Source: an uncultured Lachnospiraceae bacterium
Lineage (GTDB): Bacteria; Bacillota; Clostridia; Lachnospirales; Lachnospiraceae
NCBI GenBank assembly: GCA_947626775.1
Contig: CANQTL010000004.1
Coordinates: 77,643-128,612, forward strand
Direction of reading: 5' to 3'
DNA length: 50,970 bases
The position numbers were made by a program, and so were the translations under genes. A model generated the notes under the pieces. That model did not search any database, was not told the origin of the DNA, and was given only the letters and a program-made list of their open reading frames with translations. Below, in pieces: positions 1 through 9,119 of the stretch (positions are counted from its first letter, which is position 1; every line of letters begins with the position of its first letter).

Positions 1-1
1 T

Positions 2-676
2 GAGCTGAACGGGCCGAGCGTCCTGCAAAAGAGGCCGGCGCTTCCGCTTTATGCGCCGAACGAACTTCCCGGTATGCAGTGGGTCAGCCCCAGAGAGCCG
101 GAGGAGGGCGGCGTGCGAATCGAGGGAAACTGCTTCGTTTTACAGGGGAGCAGGGCGCCGCTGTCCGACGTGGCGGCCCGCAATCTCTGTCTGCGGAGAC
201 AGTCGGACTTCAGTTTCGAGGCCAGGGTGAAGATGCATCTTCCGGAGCTTCTGGACGGACAGGAGGCGGGGATCACCTGTTACTACGACGAAAACAGCTG
301 GGTGAGTTATGCGCTTGGCAGGGATAGAGAGAGGCTGTTCCTGCAGGCGAAGGAACATATTGGCAGGGAGACGTCTGCACACGGAAAGACGTATCTGCCC
401 GTACAGGCGAGAGGCGCAGCTGCCAATGAAGGGGACGGCGCAGCGCAGTCTCTCATCACGCTCGGCGTCAGGACGAGAGGTCTGGAAAGGCAGTTTTTTG
501 CGGTGATGGGGGAATTTCAGTGCGAGAGCGAACTGCTTGCGGACGTCTACTATCTGTGCGACGAGGGCGTCCTGATGGGCAAGCGTTTCACGGGAGCGAT
601 GGTCGGCATGTACGCCTATGCGGGGGAGAGCGGACTGACTGCCACATTTGAGGATTTTGTATATAAGGGGATCTGA
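2..676 (+). CDS. GH43-family glycosidase, C-terminal part (5' end outside window)
   Basis: The reading frame is open from the window edge to the TGA at 674-676, giving 224 residues of the C-terminal end only. The segment resembles the concanavalin-A-like C-terminal domain of GH43 beta-xylosidases/arabinofuranosidases: an LxxRxQSDFSFEARV-type strand is followed by an AGITCYYDENSWVSYAL strand. The catalytic five-blade propeller must lie upstream, so substrate is not known; trimming of xylose or arabinose side chains of pectin or hemicellulose is the family expectation. The stop overlaps the next gene's start by one base (TGATG), which suggests translational coupling. No signal peptide can be judged. 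Confidence 0.72.
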   Translation, partial: ELNGPSVLQKRPALPLYAPNELPGMQWVSPREPEEGGVRIEGNCFVLQGSRAPLSDVAARNLCLRRQSDFSFEARVKMHLPELLDGQEAGITCYYDENSWVSYALGRDRERLFLQAKEHIGRETSAHGKTYLPVQARGAAANEGDGAAQSLITLGVRTRGLERQFFAVMGEFQCESELLADVYYLCDEGVLMGKRFTGAMVGMYAYAGESGLTATFEDFVYKGI

Positions 677-2091
677 TGGGAAAATTTACAGACAGGATAT
701 CGGTGCTCGACAAGCGCAAAAACAGTGAGAAAAACAGGGAACAGATCCTGAGCGGCAACATGATGAAAGCGATTCTTGCGCTGGCGGTTCCGGTTATCAT
801 CAACAGCTTTCTGCAGACGATGTACAACCTGACGGACACTTACTGGCTCGGCACGCTGGGGACGGAGGAACTGGCGGCGATTAACCTGATTACACCGGTG
901 CAGAATATCGTCGTCAACTTCGGTTCGGGAATCACGGTGGCCGGATCCGTGCTGATCGCCCAGTATATCGGTGCTGGCAAAAGGGAGGACGCGCGCTCCA
1001 TGGCAAATCAGATCTTTGCCTGCGCAGTGCTGTTTGCGGTCCTCTGCGCGCTGGTCTGCAACCTGACGACGCCGGCGATCGTCACCTGGCTGGGCGCGGA
1101 GGGCGATACGTGGACGTACAGCAGGATTTACATGCAGCTGGTGATTCTGGACATGCCGTTTTTGTACACGGTCAATATCTACGCGGCGATTCATCAGGCG
1201 CAGGGCGACACGGTGCGTCCGATGCTGTTAAATCTGCTCGGCATCACGTTCAACATGGTATTGGATCCGCTGTTTATGGTGGGATTTCGCTGGGGCGTGG
1301 CGGGAGCGGCTCTTGCCACGGTCATGGCAAAGGCGGTTCCGGCGGCGATCGCTTTTATCCTGTTACACAGTCAAACGGCTCCGATCCGTCTGGAGTTAAA
1401 GCGGCTGAAGTTTGAGAGGGAGAAGCTGAAGAGCATCGTCGTCATCGGACTTCCCACCGCCATCGGCGGCAGCACGATGCAGTTTGGTTTTCTGCTCATG
1501 AGCAAGAGCGTCTTCAAGTATGGCACACAGGCTATGGCGGCTTACGGCATCGGCAACAAGGTAAACGGGCTGATTTCGCTGCCCTCCAACGGCATCGGCT
1601 CGGCGGTGGCGACGATCGTGGGACAGAACGTAGGCGCCGGGCAGCTGGAGCGTGCGCGCGAGGGCTACAAACTCTCCATGAAAATGATAGTCGTCTTTCT
1701 CTTCGTGGGCGGTATGATCCTGTCGCGCATGCCGATCTCCACGGCGATCGTGCGCATCTTCTCGGAGGACGGGGAGGTGATCGCGATGGCGGCGGAGTTT
1801 CTGAGTATCATGGCCTTCTGGGTGTTTACGAACGGCGTCTACAATTCGACGATGGGACTCTTCCAGGGGTGCGGCCACACGGAAGTAACAATGCTCGTGG
1901 ATGTCTCGCGGCTCTGGGTGTTCCGCTTCGCGACGCTGTATGTATGCGAGCGGCTGCTGCACATGGGTGTGCGGAGCATCTGGTACTCCGTGGTGGTCAG
2001 CAACGGCATCTCGGCGGTGCTTCTGTACTTGGTCTATCTGACCGGTTACTGGAAGAAGGCGCGGATCAGGCAGAAGGCGAAAACGGCGTGA
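676..2091 (+). CDS. MATE-family membrane transporter
   Basis: 471 residues with about 12 hydrophobic segments. The first MatE repeat begins near residue 30 (LALAVPVIINSFLQTMYNLTDTYW), followed by a typical GAGKREDARSMANQ loop; the second repeat begins near residue 250. This is the NorM/DinF-like superfamily of Na+- or H+-coupled exporters in the cytoplasmic membrane. The start overlaps the GH43 stop, so the two are probably one transcript. A role in exporting a sugar or toxic product is possible, but the sequence does not say. A terminator lies 12 bases after the stop. Confidence 0.9.
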   Translation: MGKFTDRISVLDKRKNSEKNREQILSGNMMKAILALAVPVIINSFLQTMYNLTDTYWLGTLGTEELAAINLITPVQNIVVNFGSGITVAGSVLIAQYIGAGKREDARSMANQIFACAVLFAVLCALVCNLTTPAIVTWLGAEGDTWTYSRIYMQLVILDMPFLYTVNIYAAIHQAQGDTVRPMLLNLLGITFNMVLDPLFMVGFRWGVAGAALATVMAKAVPAAIAFILLHSQTAPIRLELKRLKFEREKLKSIVVIGLPTAIGGSTMQFGFLLMSKSVFKYGTQAMAAYGIGNKVNGLISLPSNGIGSAVATIVGQNVGAGQLERAREGYKLSMKMIVVFLFVGGMILSRMPISTAIVRIFSEDGEVIAMAAEFLSIMAFWVFTNGVYNSTMGLFQGCGHTEVTMLVDVSRLWVFRFATLYVCERLLHMGVRSIWYSVVVSNGISAVLLYLVYLTGYWKKARIRQKAKTA

Positions 2092-2103
2092 CAGACAGAT
2101 GAA

Positions 2104-2134
2104 AAAGGGCGGGTTCTGTGTGAACCCGCCCTTT
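2104..2134. terminator. Bidirectional intrinsic terminator between MATE gene and uxaC
   Basis: A 10-bp GC-rich stem (GGGCGGGTTC at 2107-2116 with GAACCCGCCC at 2122-2131, loop TGTGT) is flanked by A's on the left and T's on the right, so it can act in both directions between convergent genes. A second 7-bp hairpin, CCGCCGC/GCGGCGG, lies at 2138-2159. Confidence 0.85.
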
Positions 2135-2168
2135 ATGCCGCCGCCGGATATTGCGGCGGATGACGCAC

Positions 2169-3575
2169 TTATAAGTTGAATCCGAAGTACCGCACTGCAT
2201 TGTAATAGGAGATGTCCCTGACGATCTCGGAGAGAGCCGCCTCGTCGTACGGAAACTCGCCGTTTTCCACCAGATCGCCGATCAGATCGCAGAGGATGCG
2301 GCGGAAATATTCGTGCCTCGTATAGGACAGGAAACTTCTGGAATCTGTCAGCATGCCAACGAATCCCGAGAGATTTCCAAGGTTCGCGAGGGAGAGCATC
2401 TGATTTTTCATGCCGATCTTGTGGTCGTTGAACCACCATGCGCTTCCCTGCTGGATCTTGGCGACCGCTGTGGAATCCTGGAAGCAGCCGAGAATTGTGC
2501 CGATGGCCTCGTTGTCGTTGGGGTTTAAGCTGTACAGGATCGTTTTGGGCAGTTCGTTTGTCTCGATCAGCGCGTTGAGAAAATCAGCCATCTGTGCGGA
2601 CGGCGCATAGTTGTTGATGCAGTCGTACCCGGTATCCGGGCCGAGCTTGTCGTACATCAGGCGGTTGTTGTCGCGCTTGCAGCCGTAGTGGAGCTGCATG
2701 ACCCAGCCGCGCCTGTTGTATTCCCGGCCCACGAAGAGCATGAACGCGGTCTTGAACTGCAGTTCCTCCTCGCGGCTGACTGGAGCGCCGGACAGGCGCT
2801 TCGCAAAGATCGCCTCTATCTCCGCGTCCGTGGCGGGCGCATACATGACATATTCCAGCGCATGGTCGGACACGCAGCACTTTCTGGAGGCGAAGAAATC
2901 CATTCTGGTCTGCAGGGCCTTCTTCAGATCGCTGAAGGCTGCGATGGATACGCCGCTCACAGAGGAGAGCGTTTTGAGATAGTCGAGATATTCCGGCTTC
3001 TCGATGTTCATCGCCTTGTCGGGACGCCATGCGGGAAGTACCTGTACGTCAAAAGTGTCGTCCGCGGCGATGGCATCGTGCCATTCCAGAGAATCCACCG
3101 GATCGTCGGTGGTGCAGATCAGAGTCACGTTGGACTGTCTGATCAGATTGCGCACGCTCATGGAAGGCTCCGCCAGCTTGGCGTTGCACAGGTTCCAGAC
3201 TTCCTCGGCGGTGTTTTTGTTCAGCGTGCCATGGTAGCCGAAGTAGCGCTGCAGCTCCAGGTGACTCCAGTGATAGAGCGGGTTGCCGATGGCTTTGCCG
3301 AGTACTTCGGCCCACTTGAAGAACTTCTCCTTGTCGGAAGCGTCTCCGGTGATGAAGTGCTCGTCCACGCCGCAGGAGCGCATGAAGCGCCACTTGTAAT
3401 GGTCGCCGCCCAGCCATACCTGGGTGATGTTGTCGAACTTCCTGTCCTGTGCGATCTCTTTGGGATTGATGTGGCAGTGATAGTCCAGCACGGGCGTCTT
3501 CTCCGCATAATCGTGGAAGAGTTTCTGTGCGGTGGGGGTGGAGAGAAGAAAGTTCTCGTCCATAAATGCTTTCAT
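2169..3575 (-). CDS. uxaC: Uronate (glucuronate/galacturonate) isomerase
   Basis: 468 residues. UxaC interconverts D-glucuronate with D-fructuronate and D-galacturonate with D-tagaturonate, the first cytosolic step of uronate use. The chain matches the family along its length: KAFMDENFLLST at the start, the metal-binding DYHCHI motif, LGGDHYKWRFMR, and GNPLYHWSHLELQRYFG. An ATG three codons upstream (3584) directly abuts the GGAGGT site (3585-3590), leaving no spacing. The ATG at 3575 sits nine bases from it and matches the usual N-terminus, so it is chosen. It lies 50 bases after lacI on the same strand and is probably co-transcribed with it. Confidence 0.95.
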   Translation of the reverse strand: MKAFMDENFLLSTPTAQKLFHDYAEKTPVLDYHCHINPKEIAQDRKFDNITQVWLGGDHYKWRFMRSCGVDEHFITGDASDKEKFFKWAEVLGKAIGNPLYHWSHLELQRYFGYHGTLNKNTAEEVWNLCNAKLAEPSMSVRNLIRQSNVTLICTTDDPVDSLEWHDAIAADDTFDVQVLPAWRPDKAMNIEKPEYLDYLKTLSSVSGVSIAAFSDLKKALQTRMDFFASRKCCVSDHALEYVMYAPATDAEIEAIFAKRLSGAPVSREEELQFKTAFMLFVGREYNRRGWVMQLHYGCKRDNNRLMYDKLGPDTGYDCINNYAPSAQMADFLNALIETNELPKTILYSLNPNDNEAIGTILGCFQDSTAVAKIQQGSAWWFNDHKIGMKNQMLSLANLGNLSGFVGMLTDSRSFLSYTRHEYFRRILCDLIGDLVENGEFPYDEAALSEIVRDISYYNAVRYFGFNL

Positions 3576-3625
3576 AGAATACATACCTCCTGATTTTTAT
3601 ATTTTATGATATTATATTTGGATCC

Positions 3626-4657
3626 TTATTTCTGAGAGCCGGAAACCGGCAGGCGGGTGGTCCCCTTTTGGATCAGCTCGCCGGAATAAATGACTTTCGG
3701 CGGCATGTCCTCCCCGTTCAGCACGCTGATGCATGTGCGCACGAGCTGTGCGCAGAGCGTCTCCAGATGGTTGTCGATGGAGGAGATCTCGGGATCGCTG
3801 CAGGTGGTGAGCAGGGAGTTGTTGTAGCCGATGACGGCCAGATCCCCGGGAATGTCGATGCCCTGCAGCTTCGCGTATTTCACGGCTCCGGCGGCCAGCA
3901 TGTCCTCCGACGCGAGGACGGCATGAAAGGAGAGCCCCTGCTCGTGCAGCCCGCAGAGAAAGCGGCACACGCCGTCGATGTCCTCGCGGGATCCCTCGTA
4001 GAACTGCATCAACTCCCCGCTGACGGCGATATTCCGCATATGGCAGGCCGACTGGTACCCTTCCAGCTTCCGCAGTCCGCTGTAGGAATGGGAGTTGTAC
4101 AGATAGAGGATGTCCGTGACGCCGCTGTCGATCAGGGCGGCGGCGGCCTCCTGCGTAGCCTTGAAATCGTCGCACATGGTACAGAACACGTTGGGGCAGT
4201 CCATATCCGCGTTGAGCAGGAAGACCGGGATCTGCGCCGCCGCATTTCTGATGTAGAGATTGCGGTCTGTGTCCGTCTCGATATAATTCGATCCGGCCAG
4301 AATGACTGCGTCCACGCGCTGGTTGATCATCAGGGTGAGAGCGCTCTCCTTGTCGCCGTGCTCGTAGCCGGAACAGGTCAGAATGCAGTTGTAGCCGTTC
4401 TTTCTGAGATTGCCCTCGATGTAGTAAACGGCTTTGGCGAGATAGAGATCGGAGCTGTCGGCGCATATGATTCCTATGGAGTTCATGGTGTCCAGACCGA
4501 GCCCTCTGGCAAACGCGTTGGGGGTATAGCCGTACCGGTCGATGACTTCCATCACCTTCCTGCGCGTGGAGGGCTTGACGTTCGGACTGCCGTTCAGGAC
4601 GCGGGACACGGTCGCGATAGACACGCCCGCCTGCTTGGAAATATCGTAAATGTTCAC
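3626..4657 (-). CDS. LacI-family transcriptional regulator of the uronate genes
   Basis: 343 residues from a GTG start. The N-terminus is a LacI helix-turn-helix (NIYDISKQAGVSIATVSRVLNG), followed by the hinge region and a periplasmic-binding-protein-like effector domain (residues ~50-340). An in-frame ATG at 4696 would add 13 residues, but it has no ribosome site and lies inside a palindromic operator. The GTG at 4657 has GGAGCT (4665-4670) seven bases upstream and begins exactly at the HTH. It is divergent from uxaB and upstream of uxaC. It is likely a repressor responding to a uronate-pathway intermediate; the ligand is inferred from neighbours only. Confidence 0.9.
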   Translation of the reverse strand: MNIYDISKQAGVSIATVSRVLNGSPNVKPSTRRKVMEVIDRYGYTPNAFARGLGLDTMNSIGIICADSSDLYLAKAVYYIEGNLRKNGYNCILTCSGYEHGDKESALTLMINQRVDAVILAGSNYIETDTDRNLYIRNAAAQIPVFLLNADMDCPNVFCTMCDDFKATQEAAAALIDSGVTDILYLYNSHSYSGLRKLEGYQSACHMRNIAVSGELMQFYEGSREDIDGVCRFLCGLHEQGLSFHAVLASEDMLAAGAVKYAKLQGIDIPGDLAVIGYNNSLLTTCSDPEISSIDNHLETLCAQLVRTCISVLNGEDMPPKVIYSGELIQKGTTRLPVSGSQK

Positions 4658-4695
4658 CGTTTCTAGCTCCTTTATTTCGGCCTTGCCAGGCGTCA

Positions 4696-4709
4696 TGAAA
4701 ACGTTTACA
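4696..4709. promoter_or_regulatory. LacI-type operator or cre site at the lacI-uxaC promoter
   Basis: The 14-mer TGAAAACGTTTACA lies inside a near-palindrome CATG...CATG (4694-4711), about eight bases downstream of the predicted lacI start point. It fits the CcpA cre pattern TGNAANCGNTNNCA at every fixed position and also has the central CG typical of LacI operators. Autoregulation by the adjacent LacI protein, catabolite control by CcpA, or both are possible. Confidence 0.7.
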
Positions 4710-4723
4710 TGATAAACATATTA

Positions 4724-4752
4724 ATTATACAATAGGCAAAGTGGATTTACAA
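4724..4752 (-). promoter_or_regulatory. Sigma-A promoter for lacI-uxaC
   Basis: On the minus strand, TTGTAA (4747-4752) is followed by a 17-base spacer and a perfect TATAAT (4724-4729). The start point is expected near 4717, immediately before the operator at 4694-4711. Confidence 0.75.
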
Positions 4753-4833
4753 TATTTTTTCCGCAAAAAAGAAACGGGGAAACAGGACCCGGAAGCTGTG
4801 AAAAACTACGGTTAAAATATAATGAAAACAAGG

Positions 4834-4862
4834 TTGACTTATACCCTTGTTGGATGTAAAAT
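4834..4862 (+). promoter_or_regulatory. Sigma-A promoter for uxaB operon
   Basis: TTGACT (4834-4839), a 17-base spacer and TAAAAT (4857-4862). The start point is expected near 4869, giving a leader of about 104 bases before the uxaB ATG and placing the operator at +1. Confidence 0.72.
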
Positions 4863-4868
4863 TTAATT

Positions 4869-4882
4869 TGTAAGCCCTTACA
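4869..4882. promoter_or_regulatory. Candidate LacI operator at the uxaB start point
   Basis: TGTAAGCCCTTACA is an inverted repeat with six-base arms TGTAAG/CTTACA. It shares the pattern TGWAARCSYTTACA with the site at 4696-4709 on the other promoter, as expected if one repressor controls both arms of the divergon. Confidence 0.65.
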
Positions 4883-4972
4883 CAATTTTGCGCTTTTTGA
4901 GATGGAATTACACAGATGTCCGGGCTTATGGAATACAAAGAGAATGGTATGGATCTCAGAATGGAGGACAAG

Positions 4973-6451
4973 ATGGAATTATTGCAGAGAAGCAAAACGG
5001 GTAAGAAGGAAAGACCGGTCAGGGTACTGCAGTTCGGCGAGGGAAATTTCCTGCGCGGATTTGTGGACTATATGATCGATATCGCCAATGAGAAGGGGTT
5101 ATTTGACGGAGACATCGTTCTGGTGAAGCCGATCGAGTACGGCACGCTGGACCGTTTTCATAATCAGGAGTGTCAGTACACGGTTTCCCTGCGGGGCATC
5201 GTGGACGGTGAGCCCACCGTGATGAACAGGGTGATCACCAGCGTGGCCGATGCGGTGGCTGCGCATGAAGAGTATGAGAAGTACAGCGCCTACGCGAAGC
5301 TCGACACGCTGCGCTACATTGTGTCCAACACCACCGAGGCCGGTATCGTATACGATGAGAGCGACCGGCTGGAAATGAATCCGCCTAAGAGTTTTCCGGC
5401 AAAACTGGCAAAATTCCTGTATGAGAGATATAAGCATTTCAACGGCGCTTCCGACAAAGGCCTTGTGATGCTGCCGGTGGAGCTGATCGACGATAACGGC
5501 ATCCATCTGAGAGAGTGCGTCTTAAAGCAGGCGGACAACTGGGGGCTGGAGGACGGTTTTAAGAAGTGGCTCGACGAGGCATGCGTCTTCACCTCCACGC
5601 TGGTGGACCGCATCATTACCGGCTACCCTAAGGACGAGGATGAGAAGCTCTGGCAGGAGTGGGGCTACAGGGACGAGCTGATCGTGACCGGCGAGCCTTT
5701 CGCACTCTGGGTCATCGAGAGCGCCAGGGATATCAGCGGCGAGCTGCCGCTCGACAAAGCGCTGGAAGGCATGTCCGGCATGAACGTGATCTTCACGGAC
5801 AACCAGAAACCTTACAAGCAGAGAAAGGTCCGCATCCTCAACGGCGCGCACACGTCTTTCGTTCTCGCGTCCTATCTGGCGGGCAACGATATCGTGCTGG
5901 AGTCCATGAAGGATGAGCTGATCTTCAAGTTCATGAAGGAGACGATTTTCGACGAGGTCATTCCGACGCTGACGCTGCCGAAGAAAGAGCTGGAAGATTT
6001 TGCGCAGGCGGTTATCACGAGATTCAACAATCCGTATGTGAAGCACGCGCTGCTGTCGATCTCCCTCAATTCCGTCTCCAAGTGGCGCGCGAGATGTATG
6101 CCCAGCTTCCTCGGCTATGTGGAGAAGAACGGCAAACTGCCTGCGCACCTGACATTCTCCATCGCGGCGCTGATGGCGTTTTATCAGGGCACGGAGCTTA
6201 GGGACAAGGCGCTGATCGGTCACAGGGACGGTCAGGAATATCAGATCATGGATGACGCGGCTGTGCTGCAGTTCTTCGCGGAGAATACCGGAAAAGACAC
6301 GAAGCAGTTTGTCACGGATTTCCTGAACAATACGGACTTCTTCGGCGATGAACTGGGCAGGACCCAGGGCCTTGCGGACGCGGTTGCGGGCTATCTCGAT
6401 GAGATTAACGCGAAAGGTATGAGAAAAACGATGGAGGAGCATTTCTCATGA
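4973..6451 (+). CDS. uxaB: Tagaturonate reductase (altronate oxidoreductase)
   Basis: 492 residues. It reduces D-tagaturonate to D-altronate with NADH in the cytosol, the step after UxaC. The N-terminal NAD-binding part opens with RVLQFGEGNFLRGF; the C-terminal mannitol-dehydrogenase-type part includes KVRILNGAHTSFV and the NPYVKHALLSISLNSVSKW region. Several in-frame ATGs lie upstream (4916, 4928, 4949, 4961). Only 4973 has a good ribosome site (GGAGG at 4963-4967, five-base spacing), and it gives a length close to the family norm (~480). The stop overlaps uxaA by four bases (ATGA). Fructuronate reductase (UxuB) is a relative, but pairing with uxaA favours UxaB. Confidence 0.92.
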   Translation: MELLQRSKTGKKERPVRVLQFGEGNFLRGFVDYMIDIANEKGLFDGDIVLVKPIEYGTLDRFHNQECQYTVSLRGIVDGEPTVMNRVITSVADAVAAHEEYEKYSAYAKLDTLRYIVSNTTEAGIVYDESDRLEMNPPKSFPAKLAKFLYERYKHFNGASDKGLVMLPVELIDDNGIHLRECVLKQADNWGLEDGFKKWLDEACVFTSTLVDRIITGYPKDEDEKLWQEWGYRDELIVTGEPFALWVIESARDISGELPLDKALEGMSGMNVIFTDNQKPYKQRKVRILNGAHTSFVLASYLAGNDIVLESMKDELIFKFMKETIFDEVIPTLTLPKKELEDFAQAVITRFNNPYVKHALLSISLNSVSKWRARCMPSFLGYVEKNGKLPAHLTFSIAALMAFYQGTELRDKALIGHRDGQEYQIMDDAAVLQFFAENTGKDTKQFVTDFLNNTDFFGDELGRTQGLADAVAGYLDEINAKGMRKTMEEHFS

Positions 6452-7926
6452 CGATCTTAAAAATCAACGAGGGCGACAATGTCGCCGTAGCGATAGAGAC
6501 GATACCCGAGGGCGCCCAGGTGTCCGTCGGGAACGAGACCGTTACCGCTGTCACGGAGATCCCGGCGGGCCACAAGATGGCGCTCAGGGATCTCGCGGCG
6601 GGCGAGGAGGTCGTCAAGTACGGCTATCCCATCGGTCGCACCAAGGAGGCGGTGAAAAAGGGCGAGTGGATCCACACGCACAACGTAAAAACCGGCCTCG
6701 GCGATCTTCTGACATACACCTATGAGCCGACGGAGCCGAAGAAACTTCCCGCCAGAGAAGCGTATTTTGAGGGCTTCGAGAGGAGCGACGGGACGGTCGG
6801 CGTGCGCAACGAGATCTGGATCATTCCCACCGTGGGCTGTGTGAACAATGTGGCCGGCGCCATCGCAAAGCAGGCAAACGCCTATGTGAAGGGGAGCGTG
6901 GAGGAAGTCATCGCTTTTCCACATCCTTACGGCTGTTCCCAGATGGGGGACGACCAGGAGCACACGCGGACGATTCTGGCCGATCTGATTCATCATCCCA
7001 ACGCGGGCGGCGTGCTCGTGCTGGGGCTGGGCTGTGAAAACAGCAACATCGACGTGCTGAAGGAGTACATAGGCGAGTACGACGCGGACAGGGTGAAATT
7101 CCTGGTATGCCAGGAGAGCGCGGACGAGATTGCGGACGGTGTGGAGATCGTGAAAGAACTGATTGAGCGCGCCTCTGTGCTGAAGCGGACGAAGATTAGC
7201 GCCTCCAAACTGATCGTGGGCTTAAAGTGCGGCGGCAGCGACGGTTTCTCGGGCATTACGGCCAATCCTCTCGTCGGGCGTTTCTCTGATCTGCTGATCG
7301 GCGCGGGCGGAACGACGATCCTCACGGAGGTGCCGGAGATGTTCGGCGCGGAGACAATCCTGATGAACCGCTGCGCGAACGGGGAACTGTTCGACAAGAC
7401 GGTGACACTGATCAACGATTTCAAGAATTATTTCAAGAGCAATCACCAGACGATCTATGAGAATCCTTCGCCGGGCAACAAGAAGGGCGGCATCTCCACG
7501 CTGGAAGACAAGTCCCTTGGGTGCACGCAGAAATCCGGCAGCGCGGCGGTGACGGGCGTGTTGCATTACGGCGAGCGGGTGCAGACGGCGGGCCTGAATC
7601 TTTTGAGCGCGCCGGGCAATGATCTGGTTGCGGCGACGGCGCTGGCCGCCAGCGGCGCTCATATTGTTCTTTTCACCACAGGGCGCGGAACGCCTTTTGC
7701 GTCTCCTGTGCCGACCATGAAGATCGCGAGCAACTCGGGGCTTGCGGGGAGAAAGTCAAACTGGATCGACTTCAACGCCGGCACGCTGGTGGAGGGCGGC
7801 AGTATGGAGGAGACCGCGGAAGAACTTTTCAGTCTCGTGCTGGAGACGGCTTCCGGCAGAAAAGTGTGCAGTGAGAAGGCGGGTTTCCACGACATGGCGA
7901 TCTTCAAGCAGGGGGTAACGCTGTAA
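6448..7926 (+). CDS. uxaA: Altronate dehydratase
   Basis: 492 residues. It dehydrates D-altronate to 2-keto-3-deoxygluconate (KDG). An N-terminal SAF domain (residues ~1-95, with GHKMALRDLAAGEEVVKYG) is joined to the large galactarate/altronate dehydratase domain (from ~105, EGFERSDGTVGVRNE). Cysteines such as those in GCENSN and LKCGGSDGFSG are the likely metal ligands. It is translationally coupled to uxaB by the ATGA overlap. No UxuA-type mannonate dehydratase is present in this window, so galacturonate is the best-supported substrate of this branch. Confidence 0.95.
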   Translation: MTILKINEGDNVAVAIETIPEGAQVSVGNETVTAVTEIPAGHKMALRDLAAGEEVVKYGYPIGRTKEAVKKGEWIHTHNVKTGLGDLLTYTYEPTEPKKLPAREAYFEGFERSDGTVGVRNEIWIIPTVGCVNNVAGAIAKQANAYVKGSVEEVIAFPHPYGCSQMGDDQEHTRTILADLIHHPNAGGVLVLGLGCENSNIDVLKEYIGEYDADRVKFLVCQESADEIADGVEIVKELIERASVLKRTKISASKLIVGLKCGGSDGFSGITANPLVGRFSDLLIGAGGTTILTEVPEMFGAETILMNRCANGELFDKTVTLINDFKNYFKSNHQTIYENPSPGNKKGGISTLEDKSLGCTQKSGSAAVTGVLHYGERVQTAGLNLLSAPGNDLVAATALAASGAHIVLFTTGRGTPFASPVPTMKIASNSGLAGRKSNWIDFNAGTLVEGGSMEETAEELFSLVLETASGRKVCSEKAGFHDMAIFKQGVTL

Positions 7927-7978
7927 GAGCGGCAGGCCGATCAGGAAACCAAGCATATATCTATGGAGGGAGAAAAAG

Positions 7979-9091
7979 ATGGGAATGGAAGAGAGGGTAA
8001 ATTCTTTTATCGACGAGTATCTGAAGGGGTACAAGAGGTATAAGGAGTACTGGAACTACGAGGACGGCTGCGTGCTGCTGGGCGCGAAGTACCTGTACGA
8101 TGTGACCGGCGATCAGAAGTATTTTTCGTTTATCGAGAATTACCTGAAGCATTTTGTGATGGAGGACGGCACGATCGCGCACTACGAGCTGGAGAAGTTC
8201 AATATCGACAGCATCAACAGCGGCAAGATCCTGTTCTTTATGTATGACGTCACGGGAGAGGAGAAATACCGCAAGGCGATCGAATTCGTCATGAACAGGC
8301 TCCGCATCCATCCGAGATGTTCCACCGGCAATTTCTTCCACAAGGAGATCTATCCGAACCAGATCTGGCTGGACGGCCTGTATATGGCGCAGCCGTTCTA
8401 CATGGAATACGAGACCAAGTATGACAGAAAAGAAAAATATAACGATATCATCTCCCAGTTTGAGAATGTGCAGAAATATCTGTACGACAAGGACAAAGGG
8501 CTGTGCTATCACGCGTACGACGAGGCGAAGGAACAGTTCTGGGCGAATAAGGAGACAGGATGCTCTCCGAACTTCTGGCTCAGGAGTATGGGCTGGTATT
8601 TGATGGCGCTCGTCGACGTCATGGACAAGATGAGCATTGAGATCTATGAGCAGTACCGCACGCTGGAAGATATCTACAAGCTGATGCTCAAGGGTATCCT
8701 GCAGTATCAGGACAAGGAGACGAAGCTGTTCTACCAGGTGATCGACAGAGCTGACGTGGAGGGCAACTATCTGGAGACTTCCGGCAGCGCGATGGTTGGC
8801 TACTCGATTCTGAAAGCGTGCCGTATGGGAATCCTGCAGAAAGAGAAGTACGAGTCCATAGGCATGGAGATCGTGGAGAGCCTGGTCGAGAATAAACTGC
8901 AGGAGATCGACGGCAGACTGCAGCTTACAGGCATCTGCTCCGTTGCGGGCCTGGGGCCTGCGAGCAACCCGAAGCGGGACGGCAGTGTGGAATATTATCT
9001 CTCCGAGCCGGTTGTTGCGGACGATTCCAAGGGCGTCGGCCCCTTCATGATGGCCTACGCACAGTATCTGGCGGCAAAGCGGGAACAGTAG
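7979..9091 (+). CDS. GH105 unsaturated rhamnogalacturonyl/galacturonyl hydrolase
   Basis: 370 residues, GH88/GH105 family (YteR/RhiN-like), an (alpha/alpha)6 barrel. It releases the unsaturated 4,5-uronate left at the non-reducing end by pectate or rhamnogalacturonan lyases. Diagnostic segments are NQIWLDGLYMAQPFY (catalytic Asp region), FWLRSMGWYLMAL and LETSGSAMVGYSILKA. No signal peptide is visible, so it acts on imported oligomers. GGAGGG at 7965-7970 lies eight bases before the ATG. The released unsaturated galacturonate opens to the substrate of KduI, encoded downstream. Confidence 0.92.
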   Translation: MGMEERVNSFIDEYLKGYKRYKEYWNYEDGCVLLGAKYLYDVTGDQKYFSFIENYLKHFVMEDGTIAHYELEKFNIDSINSGKILFFMYDVTGEEKYRKAIEFVMNRLRIHPRCSTGNFFHKEIYPNQIWLDGLYMAQPFYMEYETKYDRKEKYNDIISQFENVQKYLYDKDKGLCYHAYDEAKEQFWANKETGCSPNFWLRSMGWYLMALVDVMDKMSIEIYEQYRTLEDIYKLMLKGILQYQDKETKLFYQVIDRADVEGNYLETSGSAMVGYSILKACRMGILQKEKYESIGMEIVESLVENKLQEIDGRLQLTGICSVAGLGPASNPKRDGSVEYYLSEPVVADDSKGVGPFMMAYAQYLAAKREQ

Positions 9092-9119
9092 AGCGCGGAT
9101 GCGCGGTATGGAGGACCCT

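Noticed and set aside
2688..3593. Long plus-strand open frame opposite uxaC
   Set aside because: Composition shadow of the GC-rich uxaC gene; no ribosome site and no protein-family features.
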